DNA from: G965215055 sp965215055
GTDB taxonomy: Bacteria > Pseudomonadota > Gammaproteobacteria > UBA4575
Assembly (NCBI GenBank): GCA_965215055.1
Contig: OZ244046.1
Coordinates: 1,302,001 to 1,366,000, forward strand
DNA length: 64,000 bases
Direction of reading: 5' to 3'
Part shown: in pieces, positions 27,495 to 36,486 of the stretch
How the letters are laid out: each line of letters opens with the position of its first letter
Position numbering within the stretch: the stretch's first letter is position 1
The notes under the pieces: generated by a model
The model's input: the letters and a program-made list of their open reading frames with translations, nothing else
Told to the model about the DNA's origin: nothing
Database searches by the model: none
Position numbers and translations under genes: made by a program

Positions 27495-29707
27495 CTAATG
27501 TCGTCGAGTTAGCCGGCGCGAAAACCGATGGCAAAGGAGACGCCCTGCCTCCTGCGCCGTCAAGCACCGACAGCACCACGCCACGGCATTGGCAGGTTTT
27601 AATTGATGATCTGTGCGTACTGCTGAGCACCTATCTGGAGGCAGACCAAGTCAAGAGTATTCATCGCGCCTGCCTATTCAGTGCCAATGCGCACGAAGGT
27701 CAAACGCGACTTACCGGCGAGCCCTACATCTCCCATCCCCTGGCAGTGGCAAGAGTGCTGGCCGAAGCGCATATGGACGCCCAGACCATAACAGCGGCAA
27801 TTCTGCATGACGTGATAGAAGACACCGGCACCGCAAAGGGGCAGATTGCCAGGGAATTTAGTGACGAAGTCGCGCAACTGGTAGACGGGGTCAGCAAACT
27901 TACATACCTCAAGTTTGAATCAAGGCTTGAGGCCCAGGCTGAAAACTTTCGCAAAATGATGCTTGCAATGGTGAAAGACGTGCGCGTCATCATCATCAAG
28001 CTCGCCGACCGTCTGCACAACATGCGCACTTTAGGCGTAATGTCCCCTGATAAACGTGCGCGCATTGCACGTGAAACTCTGGATATTTACGCGCCGATAG
28101 CCTTGCGTCTGGGGATGGACAGACTGCGCATTGAGCTTGAAGAGTTATCTTTCGGCATGTTGTGGCCGCGCCGTCATAAAGTTTTGAAAGAAGCGATGAA
28201 GCGTACCAGCGTGAACCGTAAAGTCCTGCTACAACAAGTCAAGGCGAATATCCGCGAGCGCCTGGAGCAGGCGAACGTCGTCAACAGGATTTACGGCCGT
28301 GAGAAGGACGTATACAGCGTTTACAGGAAAATGAAAAAAAAGTGCCTGCAATTTTCGGAAGTCTTCGACATATTCGCCTTTCGGATCGTCGTTGAAGACG
28401 TGGATACCTGTTATCGGGCACTTGGCGTCATTCATAATTTATACAAACCGGTGCCAGGGAAATTCAAGGATTACATCGCCATCCCCAAGAAAAACGCGTA
28501 CCAATCTCTGCATACCATCTTGTTCGGCCCCAAGGGAATTCCAGTCGAAGTACAGATTCGCTCACGAGAGATGGACCAGGTCGCGCGATCGGGAATCGCA
28601 GCTCACTGGATGTATAAAAGCGGCAGGATTGATTACGCTGCGCCGCATGTACGCATGCGCGAGTGGTTCAGGACAGTGTCGGAAATGCAGCATCGTTCTG
28701 GCAGTTCGCTCGAATTTCTGGAAAGTGTAAAGATCGATTTATTTCGTGACGAGATTTACGTGTTTACTCCCGCGGGCGATATTATGGAACTACCTGTCAA
28801 CGCAACGGTAGTCGATTTCGCCTATGCGGTACATTCAGACATTGGCAACCAGTGTGTGGCAGCGAAAATAAATCGCAGGCTGGAACCGCTAAGTACCGTG
28901 CTGACCAATGGCCATACCGTGGAAATCATTACCTCGCCGGAGGGACGGCCTGACCCCGCCTGGCTGAATTTTATCGTTACTGCCAAGGCGCGTTCCAATA
29001 TCCGCAGCTATCTGAAGAACATACAAAGAGGCGAGGCTGCCAAGCTGGGCGAGCGCATGTTAAACCAGGCGATGCGCGCACACGGTAAAACTTGGCAGGA
29101 CGTTAGTAAACGAGAACAGGCCAATTTACTCAAAGAGTTGCAACTGGAGTCTGCTGAACAATTGTTCCAGGAGATTGGAATGGGCAACCGCATGGCACCA
29201 TTTGTTGCCAGGCACTTGGCTTACTTGAAAGGCAGATGGATCAAACTGCGCCGTAAAAGCGAGAGCAAGCACCCGCTGGCCATTAAAGGCACGGAAGGGA
29301 TGGTAGTAAGCTATGGAAAATGCTGCTATCCGATACCCGGCGATTCAATCATCGGCATTATGAGCATGGGCAGGGGCCTGGTGGTGCATCACGTAAAGTG
29401 TCGTAATACGAGACGTAAAAATACCAGTCGTGACGAGCGAATAAACGTCTATTGGGCAAGTGATCTGGACAGCGAATTCACTGTCCAGATCAGCATAAAG
29501 GCCCTCAATGAACGAGGTGTGCTGGCGGTTGTGGCGGCTAAAATTTCGGCCGAGGAATCGAATATAGAAAACATAGTATTTGCGGAGCAACACAGTGCCA
29601 CTACCACCATCACCGTCCTGTTAACGGTAAAGGGTCGGGATCATTTGGCGAAAATCATGCGGGCGATACGCAACACCCCAAAAATTTACAAAGTTAAACG
29701 TATCTAG
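27491..29707 (+). CDS. spoT: Bifunctional (p)ppGpp synthetase/hydrolase SpoT
   Basis: Controls the stringent alarmone. The 738-residue protein has an HD hydrolase domain (SHPLAVARVLAEAHMD, AAILHDVIEDT, KLADRLHNMRTL), a synthetase domain (FDIFAFRIVVEDVDTCYRALG, KDYIAIPKKNAYQSLHT), TGS (DEIYVFTPAGDIMELP) and a C-terminal ACT domain. The synthetase region has the RKMKKK context of bifunctional Rel/SpoT. Start overlaps the rpoZ stop (ATGA). Confidence 0.95.
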   Translation: MTNVVELAGAKTDGKGDALPPAPSSTDSTTPRHWQVLIDDLCVLLSTYLEADQVKSIHRACLFSANAHEGQTRLTGEPYISHPLAVARVLAEAHMDAQTITAAILHDVIEDTGTAKGQIAREFSDEVAQLVDGVSKLTYLKFESRLEAQAENFRKMMLAMVKDVRVIIIKLADRLHNMRTLGVMSPDKRARIARETLDIYAPIALRLGMDRLRIELEELSFGMLWPRRHKVLKEAMKRTSVNRKVLLQQVKANIRERLEQANVVNRIYGREKDVYSVYRKMKKKCLQFSEVFDIFAFRIVVEDVDTCYRALGVIHNLYKPVPGKFKDYIAIPKKNAYQSLHTILFGPKGIPVEVQIRSREMDQVARSGIAAHWMYKSGRIDYAAPHVRMREWFRTVSEMQHRSGSSLEFLESVKIDLFRDEIYVFTPAGDIMELPVNATVVDFAYAVHSDIGNQCVAAKINRRLEPLSTVLTNGHTVEIITSPEGRPDPAWLNFIVTAKARSNIRSYLKNIQRGEAAKLGERMLNQAMRAHGKTWQDVSKREQANLLKELQLESAEQLFQEIGMGNRMAPFVARHLAYLKGRWIKLRRKSESKHPLAIKGTEGMVVSYGKCCYPIPGDSIIGIMSMGRGLVVHHVKCRNTRRKNTSRDERINVYWASDLDSEFTVQISIKALNERGVLAVVAAKISAEESNIENIVFAEQHSATTTITVLLTVKGRDHLAKIMRAIRNTPKIYKVKRI

Positions 29708-29717
29708 CAGGGAGCAA

Positions 29718-30104
29718 ATGACGCGCCAAATTATTACAACCGAACGCGCACCGCAAGCGATTGGCACCTATTCGCAGGCCGTAAAAGTAGGCACGGCAGT
29801 ATACTTGTCCGGGCAAATCCCACTGGACCCTGTAACGATGCAAATAGTTTCCCAGGATATCCGTGAACAGATTCGTCAAGTATTTGAAAACTTGCAGGCC
29901 GTAGCCCAAGCGGCGGGTGGTTGCCTGGGTGACATCGTCAAGCTCAACGTGTTTTTGATCGACCTTGGTCATTTCCCGATCGTCAATGAAGTGATGGACG
30001 AATACTTTTCTCAACCCTATCCTGCGCGTGCGGCAATAGGCGTCACCTCTCTACCCAGGGACGCAGGCGTGGAAATGGATGCTATCATGGAACTTGAACG
30101 ATAA
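29718..30104 (+). CDS. ridA: RidA family enamine/imine deaminase
   Basis: Small cytoplasmic protein that hydrolyses reactive enamines such as 2-aminoacrylate. The 128 residues carry APQAIGTYSQAVKVG, YLSGQIPLDP, the conserved arginine in YPARAAIGVTSLPRDA and a final MDAIMELE. Follows spoT by 10 bp, as often seen. Confidence 0.94.
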   Translation: MTRQIITTERAPQAIGTYSQAVKVGTAVYLSGQIPLDPVTMQIVSQDIREQIRQVFENLQAVAQAAGGCLGDIVKLNVFLIDLGHFPIVNEVMDEYFSQPYPARAAIGVTSLPRDAGVEMDAIMELER

Positions 30105-30199
30105 ACGCGCAGTTTCCATAAACTACTGTAAAATTCTTCTAAATACCACGAAAACCCCTTAAAATGCTGCCAACTTCCGGTATACCCCGTAGCTGAAGG

Positions 30200-32287
30200 T
30201 TGAAGAACGATAATACGTTTCCGTCGGTAAGCATTCTCAGAAGCGTAGGCTCGCGGGTCGCCGAACGCCTGCAACGCCTGCATATTCATACCGTACAGGA
30301 CTTGCTGTTTCATCTGCCGGTTCGTTATCAAGACCGCACGCGCGTACGCGCCATAGCAGTTTTGCGTCCTGGCGATGAGTGCATGGTAATCGGCACAGTC
30401 GAGCGTAGCGAAGTGGTCTATCGTAAACGGCGCATGCTGCTGGTACACATAGGCGATGGCACCGGGCGGTTGCTGCTACGTTTTTTCTATTTTAACAACG
30501 CGCAGCGCCAGAACCTTGCGCTTGGCATACAGGTGAGGTGCTTTGGAGAAATCAGGCAGGGCCTCAAAGGTCCTGAAATGGTGCATCCGGAGTATGTCGT
30601 CCAGTCGCCGGGAGAGCCAGCAAAGGTTGAGAACTCCTTGACGCCCATCTACCCTTCGACCGAGGGATTACATCAGTTGAGCCTGCGACGCCTGACCACA
30701 CAAGCCTTGCAGTGGCTCAATGGAGAAGGAGTACCGGATCTCGACCTGTTACCGGAGACCCCGGTCATTGACGGGCAAAGGATATCCATCAAGGCAGCCC
30801 TGATGTTTATTCACCGGCCACCCGTTGACGCCGATATCGGGCTGCTGCTGGAAGGTAGACACGTTATGCAACGTCGCTTGGCGTTTGAAGAACTGCTTGC
30901 GCAGCAACTGAGTCTCTCGAAATTGAGATTGCAAATGCAAAAACAGGCGGCGATTGCTATTACATCACCGGGCACGCTCTACGCGCACTTGCTGAAAAAT
31001 CTGGAATTTGATCTGACTGGTGCACAGCGGCGTGTCATCGCCACGGTATTCGAAGACTTGCGCAAACCCTACCCCATGCTGCGCCTGGTACAGGGCGACG
31101 TAGGCAGTGGCAAAACGCTTATCGCCATTGCTGCCTGTTTACAGGTGATCGAAGCCGGCTATCAGGCGGTGATGATGGCACCTACCGAAATACTGGCCGA
31201 ACAGCATCTGCAAGTTTTCTCCAATTGGCTTGCACCCATGGGCGTGCGTCTCGCCTGGCTGTCCGGCAAACTGACGGAAAGCCAGAGCAGTGCAATGAAG
31301 GAGCGTATCGCCATTGGTGACGCAGATGCCATCGTCGGTACTCATGCGCTGTTTCAGCAAGGAGTACGTTTTAAGAATCTGGCGCTTGTGATCATCGATG
31401 AACAGCATCGCTTTGGGGTGCACCAGCGTCTGGCTTTGCGTGAGAAGGGTATACAGGGGGAAGCGCATCCACACCAATTGATCATGACGGCTACGCCCAT
31501 ACCTCGAACCCTGGCAATGACAGCCTATGCCGATCTCGATTATTCCGTTATTGATGAATTACCACCTGGTCGCAAGCCAGTGGATACAATTGCGATTCCT
31601 CTGAGCAGACGGCATGAAATTGTTGCGCGCGTTGCCCATGCCTGTCGCAGTGGCCAGCAGGCCTATTGGGTATGTATCCTGGTGGAAGAGTCCGAGGCTA
31701 TTCAATGCCAAGCCGCCACGGACGTCCACCGGCAGCTCAGCCAGGCACTGCAAGGCGTCAGGGTCGGCTTGTTACACGGGCGTATGAAAGGTAAAGAGAA
31801 AGGTGCCGTTATGCAGGACTTTCTCCAGCGCAAAATAGATTTACTTGTTGCTACGACAGTGATCGAAGTAGGTGTTGACGTAGCCAATGCAAGCCTGATG
31901 ATCGTTGAAAACGCAGAACGACTGGGGCTTGCGCAACTGCATCAGTTACGCGGCCGCGTCGGGCGTGGCAGCAGGCAAAGTCGGTGCGTGCTGTTGTTCA
32001 ATTCACCGCTCACTAATCAAGCCAAACTGCGTATTGACACCATGCGCACCACCAACGACGGATTCAAGATTGCGCAGGTTGATTTGCAACTGCGCGGCCC
32101 TGGGGAAGTACTGGGCACGCGCCAAGCCGGCATGCTGCAATTTCGCATTGCCAACATCATGCGCGACCGGGACCTCATCCCCAAGGCACAGGAAACCGCA
32201 AAGTCCTTGCTGATCAATCATCCACAAAGAGTCGATGCCCTGGTCCAGAGATGGCTGGGAAAATCGATTGAATTTGGGCAGGTCTGA
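30200..32287 (+). CDS. recG: ATP-dependent DNA helicase RecG
   Basis: Remodels stalled replication forks. The 695-residue protein has an N-terminal wedge/OB domain (DECMVIGTVERSEVVYRKRR), then SF2 motifs: GDVGSGKTLIA, APTEILAEQH, IIDEQHRFGV, MTATPIPRTLAMT, TTVIEVGVDVANA and QLRGRVGRGSRQS. TTG at 30200 is the best start; no good ATG lies near. Confidence 0.95.
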   Translation: MKNDNTFPSVSILRSVGSRVAERLQRLHIHTVQDLLFHLPVRYQDRTRVRAIAVLRPGDECMVIGTVERSEVVYRKRRMLLVHIGDGTGRLLLRFFYFNNAQRQNLALGIQVRCFGEIRQGLKGPEMVHPEYVVQSPGEPAKVENSLTPIYPSTEGLHQLSLRRLTTQALQWLNGEGVPDLDLLPETPVIDGQRISIKAALMFIHRPPVDADIGLLLEGRHVMQRRLAFEELLAQQLSLSKLRLQMQKQAAIAITSPGTLYAHLLKNLEFDLTGAQRRVIATVFEDLRKPYPMLRLVQGDVGSGKTLIAIAACLQVIEAGYQAVMMAPTEILAEQHLQVFSNWLAPMGVRLAWLSGKLTESQSSAMKERIAIGDADAIVGTHALFQQGVRFKNLALVIIDEQHRFGVHQRLALREKGIQGEAHPHQLIMTATPIPRTLAMTAYADLDYSVIDELPPGRKPVDTIAIPLSRRHEIVARVAHACRSGQQAYWVCILVEESEAIQCQAATDVHRQLSQALQGVRVGLLHGRMKGKEKGAVMQDFLQRKIDLLVATTVIEVGVDVANASLMIVENAERLGLAQLHQLRGRVGRGSRQSRCVLLFNSPLTNQAKLRIDTMRTTNDGFKIAQVDLQLRGPGEVLGTRQAGMLQFRIANIMRDRDLIPKAQETAKSLLINHPQRVDALVQRWLGKSIEFGQV

Positions 32288-32319
32288 AATACGGCTGAAA
32301 TTATCACCGAATCATGCTG

Positions 32320-32628
32320 CTAAATACCGAATGTACCAATCAGCATCGTAGTGACGTAAATTCCACATAGGCCCAGCATGGCGAGCAAAGATAAAATTCC
32401 AATCCAATCCCGCTTGCCGAATACAGTGTTGATGACGCCGAATACCAAGCCCAGCAGGGCAATGCCAAACGATATCCAGAATAACATGTTTACACATGTA
32501 GTTTGGCAGGCGCGCTCGTCATTAAAGGGTCCGGCCAGCAACTGCATGACCAGAAAGATGGCCAGCCCCCAGCTTACCAGGGCACTTGAAAGTGAGATCG
32601 ACGTATTCAAACCTGAAAAAACTCTCAT
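32320..32628 (-). CDS. Small membrane protein of unknown function
   Basis: About 102 residues with three hydrophobic segments (ALVSWGLAIFLVMQLLAG, MLFWISFGIALLGLVFGVI, WIGILSLLAMLGLCGIYV). I start at ATG 32628 (MRVFSGLNTS). The frame stays open upstream to 32862 without membrane character. No ribosome-binding site is obvious and no family recognised. Confidence 0.5.
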   Translation of the reverse strand: MRVFSGLNTSISLSSALVSWGLAIFLVMQLLAGPFNDERACQTTCVNMLFWISFGIALLGLVFGVINTVFGKRDWIGILSLLAMLGLCGIYVTTMLIGTFGI

Positions 32629-32852
32629 TGCATAGCTGTCTTTGATTCGTTTAAGCGAGTACTGCTGGCAAATGTACAAGGAGATTATGCCATATCGAGA
32701 AGGCTGCGTCAGTGTCACTGCACAAAGCAGGAATGTTTCCATTCCCGCAAGCATGCGCCCGTACAGGTGCGTCAGCCCAGGCTGTGAAACCAGGAATGAA
32801 GCAGGATTAAGGGATTTTTCCTTCGACTTGTGCGGGATGACGGCAGATATGC

Positions 32853-33143
32853 CTATCCGCATTCTACGCTGATTACGCGCCCGTCAACTCCCACGACGAC
32901 GTTCATCCGTTCCAGCCGATAATCCATGGTAATCAGGCTGTGCACGGAATAGACGCGCAGCGGCTTGGGCAGGTCGGCAGTGTGCACTTCATCTATCGGC
33001 TGCCCGACCAGTTCCCGGTACTGCGCCGCCGCGCACACGCTCGTCTTCGGCTTGTCGATGACCACCTGGTTTTCGGGAGTGCTCGCCGTACAACTACAAA
33101 GCAGCACTCCCGATAGCGCGGTCAACGTACCCTTGTGAACCAT
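32853..33143 (-). CDS. Peptidase inhibitor I78-like lipoprotein
   Basis: 96 residues with a lipoprotein signal (ALSGVLLCSC) and a small domain containing CAAAQYRELVGQPI, LPKPLRVY and TMDYRLERMNVVVG ending VISVECG. This pattern (first cysteine, RV, DYR, RLNV-like, final Cys-Gly) is that of inhibitor family I78. It starts 15 bp after the S8 protease gene on the same strand, so it may guard the cell against that protease. That role is inference. Confidence 0.75.
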   Translation of the reverse strand: MVHKGTLTALSGVLLCSCTASTPENQVVIDKPKTSVCAAAQYRELVGQPIDEVHTADLPKPLRVYSVHSLITMDYRLERMNVVVGVDGRVISVECG

Positions 33144-33158
33144 TATTTTTTCACGGTT

Positions 33159-35453
33159 TCAGAAGGCCGTTTTCCAGCCTGCCAACAGGCTGAACTCGGG
33201 GTTTTCGTCCATATGCCCCGGATGACGTGAGGCGGTCACCTCGGTGCGAAACTCTCCGCCCAACGTATCTTCCCGTTGCCAACGCGCCGATACGTCAATC
33301 TGCCTGCCTGACGGCACCAGGCTGGCCGAGATGGATTCATGTAGCACCGTGCCGGCCTTGGTACGCCCGACCGGTACGGTAAATCCTGCCGAACCGTGCT
33401 CGATCCGCGGCGGCTGTGAAACCGAGAACGTAATCTCGTCCTGGGCGGTCAGGGAACGGTGGGCACGCAGTGAGAACGCGCTGGTGTACACTTCCGACAG
33501 GCCGGTCAGGATGCCGCCGCGCGTATCCGACGTGACCACGCCCACCTCGGCATCGGCGGCCAGGTGCCATCCCTTGAACTCGGTACCCGTCTCGAAGCCG
33601 GTAACAAAGCTGTTGGCCGACAACGCACCGAACGCCCCGTCGGCCCTGGAACCCAGCATGGCCTTGCGTTCACCAAGCCAGCCAGCACGCAGGCCAAAGG
33701 CCTCTGATGGTCGCCAGGCCAGCATGGCGCCCGTCTCCGGGGTATGGTTGCCGGCCAGGCCGGCAGTGGTGAATAGCGTGGTCTCAAGGCCGTTTTGTGC
33801 CTTGTAGGTGAAGGCTGCGGCATGTTCGGCAAGGTTGAAGACACTGCTTTCGGCTGCGACCGGGCGTTCGTAAAAACCCAACTGCCATGAATGTTGATGG
33901 AAGGGATTGCCGTACAAGTCCAGTGCCGTCCGGGCACTGTGACCCGCCCACGGGTGCCGCGTTTCCTTGTTGTAGGTCATGAGATCGTTAAGTCGCTGCA
34001 TAGGAGAGGAAGTGCTGGCGACGTATCCCCCGGCAAGACTGGAGAGATCGAACCAGAACGGGCTGCCCAGCGTGTCGAACGCTGCGATTTCGTGCCCGGC
34101 CAGTGAACGCGACAGGCTATCGCCGAACGCACCACCCAATCTGAGGCGGGTGGCCTGCATGAGGGAACCGGCACCACCGACCTGGTTGCCCATCGTAACC
34201 CTGGTATTGCCCACGGGTGTGACCGCGGCGCCGAGATCCATCAGGCCCTGACCATAGACGGCCTGGTCGCTGTATATGCCGGTCTTGTCACTGGTTGCAA
34301 AGAGCCGCGTGACCAGTTCCGTATTCGACAGTTGATCGCGGAAGAAGTGTTTCATCAAGGCCAGCCCGCCGGATACCATGGGAGCGGCAAAGGATGTGCC
34401 AGGGGCTACAGTTGTCCCGCTCCCCGCAGCAGCAACCGCAACATCAACACCGGGGGCGGCAATACAAAAATCTTTGGCAATCCCGCAGCGATTGGAGAAA
34501 TCAGCGATCGTGCCGTCCCGACCCACGGCTACAACGTCAACAGAATGTCCGGCCAGTTCGGCAATATGTACAGCTAATCCGGAAAAGAGAGTAGGCGAAT
34601 TGGCGTCGAGAGGTGGGTTAGGGGGAGTATTAGGGTCGCAAGCTGGCCACATGCTAGATGGACAATGACCATTGCCAGCCGCCCAGACGAGAATAGTTTT
34701 TTCTTCGACACCGGCCTGTGCCAGTGCCGCAATTGTATGCGGTATCTGATTACGAAGATCTTGCTCAGTACTGTTTTCAACGAGATTTTCCGAAAGATCA
34801 GCAAGTCCAAAACTCATGTTCAGGATATCAAGGTTATTGGCAAAAACAACGTCCCTGAGGAATCTTGCGTTATCTTCGTCCTCGCTAAAAAATTTTAGTT
34901 TTCTTAAATCAAGCGGGAAAATTTTGATGGCAGCACCCGGGGCAACACCGATAAAGCCATTTCCATTGGACTGCGTGGCAATAACACTGGTAACCAAGGT
35001 GCCATGATAATTATCCCTAGGGTTATTAGGGTCAGGGTGGATAAGATCTCCTAGTGTTTCCCCTGTTGATATTTCCGTGATATCTGCGCCTGTGAATTCA
35101 GGATCATTAAGACCAAAAAAACCGTCATCCATAACACCAACAGTAGCTCCAGCACCCGGTTTTACCCCGCTGCCGTGTTTGACCTCGAGGGCTGCATGGG
35201 CTTCGTGCACATTGGTACTTTCCAGGCCCCATTGTGCCTGAAACTCGGTGTTTAAAAGGTGCCTGCGGGCAATGGCATCACGCCTTCTGTCAAATTCCTC
35301 CTGCGAGATGCAACCATCGGAGATTTCAATGCCTGTACAGGGGCTGGTGGGCATCATGCTGCTTCCTCCACCACCGCCTCCGCCACCTCCACAGCCGGCA
35401 ATGACTGCTGCAAAAAATACCGTTATTCCTATCACTGAAACAGGCTTATTCAT
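33159..35453 (-). CDS. S8 (subtilisin-like) autotransporter-type serine protease lipoprotein
   Basis: About 764 residues from ATG 35453 (MNKPVSVIG). A lipobox (VIAGC) is followed directly by a run of nine glycines. Then a subtilisin domain with Asp in VGVMDDGF, His in NYHGTLVTSVIA, Asn in WAAGNGH and Ser in GTSFAAPMVSGG. The C-terminal ~300 residues are beta-rich and end LLAGWKTAF, like an autotransporter barrel. The 3' half is visibly richer in GC than the 5' half, suggesting a mosaic. Upstream DNA carries a multi-hairpin element. Confidence 0.85.
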   Translation of the reverse strand: MNKPVSVIGITVFFAAVIAGCGGGGGGGGGSSMMPTSPCTGIEISDGCISQEEFDRRRDAIARRHLLNTEFQAQWGLESTNVHEAHAALEVKHGSGVKPGAGATVGVMDDGFFGLNDPEFTGADITEISTGETLGDLIHPDPNNPRDNYHGTLVTSVIATQSNGNGFIGVAPGAAIKIFPLDLRKLKFFSEDEDNARFLRDVVFANNLDILNMSFGLADLSENLVENSTEQDLRNQIPHTIAALAQAGVEEKTILVWAAGNGHCPSSMWPACDPNTPPNPPLDANSPTLFSGLAVHIAELAGHSVDVVAVGRDGTIADFSNRCGIAKDFCIAAPGVDVAVAAAGSGTTVAPGTSFAAPMVSGGLALMKHFFRDQLSNTELVTRLFATSDKTGIYSDQAVYGQGLMDLGAAVTPVGNTRVTMGNQVGGAGSLMQATRLRLGGAFGDSLSRSLAGHEIAAFDTLGSPFWFDLSSLAGGYVASTSSPMQRLNDLMTYNKETRHPWAGHSARTALDLYGNPFHQHSWQLGFYERPVAAESSVFNLAEHAAAFTYKAQNGLETTLFTTAGLAGNHTPETGAMLAWRPSEAFGLRAGWLGERKAMLGSRADGAFGALSANSFVTGFETGTEFKGWHLAADAEVGVVTSDTRGGILTGLSEVYTSAFSLRAHRSLTAQDEITFSVSQPPRIEHGSAGFTVPVGRTKAGTVLHESISASLVPSGRQIDVSARWQREDTLGGEFRTEVTASRHPGHMDENPEFSLLAGWKTAF

Positions 35454-35501
35454 CGGTGCATCTCCTTTTATAGAATTGTAGCGTTTGCAATTCACGGTTC
35501 A

Positions 35502-35659
35502 CCGGCACGCACGGGTGCCGGGTCATTGCAAACATCAACACCAAAGATTATGAAGTTCCTGCCTATTCCCCACAGGAAAGATAGGTCTATCTACCTTGCT
35601 GTAACGGTTATTGTATTCAGCAGGTGACCCGACCTCGGGTCTTTGGTGTTTGTTTGCAA
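35502..35659 (-). ncRNA. Candidate multi-helix structured leader upstream of the S8 protease
   Basis: An outer stem pairs 35526-35545 with 35642-35659 (TTTGGTGTT/TTTGCAA arms, one internal bulge). Inside, hairpins abut without gaps: 35556-35578 (TTCCTG/CAGGAA), 35579-35592 (AGATA/TATCT), 35593-35625 (ACCTTGCTG/CAGCAGGT with a bulge) and 35626-35641 (GACCCGA/TCGGGTC). A further hairpin, 35502-35521 (CCGGCAC/GTGCCGG), lies next to the gene. I assign the minus strand because it leads into the protease gene. It fits no riboswitch class I recognise; an operator-rich DNA element is an alternative. Confidence 0.45.
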
Positions 35660-35689
35660 GGTAACAGTAACGTGTTTTTGCCAGACTTG

Positions 35690-36028
35690 TCAAATTACAA
35701 GGCAGATGTTACCGCTTTCAATCACGTGAGGTAGTGTGCGAAGATGCTGTCGTCGGCACGGGCCGTATATACACAGCCCGTCCTCGATTTCAAACAGGGC
35801 ACCATGATTGGCACACATGATATAATTCCTGTCCTCGTTCAAAAAAATGTCGGGGAGCCAGTCCAGAGGTCCCGAGGTATGTGGACAGGAATTTTCGTAA
35901 ACAAAAATCCGTTCGTCTTTTTTGACGATGAAAACGTTCAACTGCATCTTGTCAATGGTGACGACCAACCCTTTACTACCAGGGTCCTGTAATTCATCAT
36001 AGTCGAACAGTTTTATTCTGGTCATCAC
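35690..36028 (-). CDS. Rieske [2Fe-2S] ferredoxin-like protein
   Basis: 112 residues with the two Rieske cluster boxes, CPH (in NSCPHTSGP) and CANH (in IMCANHGALF), about 22 residues apart. No signal peptide or membrane helix, so a soluble electron carrier or dioxygenase ferredoxin type. Partner unknown. It is divergent from the SnoaL-like gene, almost start-to-start. Confidence 0.88.
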   Translation of the reverse strand: MMTRIKLFDYDELQDPGSKGLVVTIDKMQLNVFIVKKDERIFVYENSCPHTSGPLDWLPDIFLNEDRNYIMCANHGALFEIEDGLCIYGPCRRQHLRTLPHVIESGNICLVI

Positions 36029-36048
36029 GTTTGCGAGGGTATTCTGAC

Positions 36049-36483
36049 GTGCAAAACTCTACTGATTATGCAACCTCCCAACAGGCCGAGGAGGCATTTT
36101 ATCAAGCCTTTGAGCAAGGCAACATTGAAATGATGATGTCGGTTTGGTCGAAGGACGAGGATATAGCTTGCATCCACCCAGGCGGACCCCGACTGGACGG
36201 CAGGGACGCCATTCGTGAAAGCTGGCAGCAAATCTTTACCCATGATCGAGGCATCGAGTTTGCAGTCAATCAACAACAGGTGTCCGTGGAAAAAGATATT
36301 GCCATTCACTACGTCATCGAGTCGATTTCGGTACACGGTGAATTACGCTCCGAGATCATTGCTACCAACCTCTATCGCAAGACGGATAACGGCTGGCGCA
36401 TGATTCTGCACCATGCCTCACCAGGGCTGCGTCTGGCAGTCAATCAACCGCACTCTGAAAGCGAGGTCCAGACGCTGCACTAG
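36049..36483 (+). CDS. SnoaL-like / NTF2-fold protein
   Basis: About 144 residues. AEEAFYQAFEQGNIEMMMSVWSKDEDIACIHPGG, LDGRDAIRESWQQIF and the C-terminal WRMILHHASP match the SnoaL-like NTF2 superfamily (DUF4440 type). The real start is probably GTG 36049, with GAGGG nine bases upstream; TTG 36031 is an in-frame alternative. Catalytic role not predictable. Confidence 0.75.
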   Translation: MQNSTDYATSQQAEEAFYQAFEQGNIEMMMSVWSKDEDIACIHPGGPRLDGRDAIRESWQQIFTHDRGIEFAVNQQQVSVEKDIAIHYVIESISVHGELRSEIIATNLYRKTDNGWRMILHHASPGLRLAVNQPHSESEVQTLH

Positions 36484-36486
36484 CTT

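Noticed and set aside
33244..33807. 187-residue plus-strand frame opposite the S8 protease
   Set aside because: Long antisense frames arise in GC-rich coding DNA; no start context or family match.
35502..35659. Integron attC site or IS-end inverted repeat
   Set aside because: No convincing attC core sites, no transposase or integrase nearby, and internal hairpins abut as in a folded RNA.
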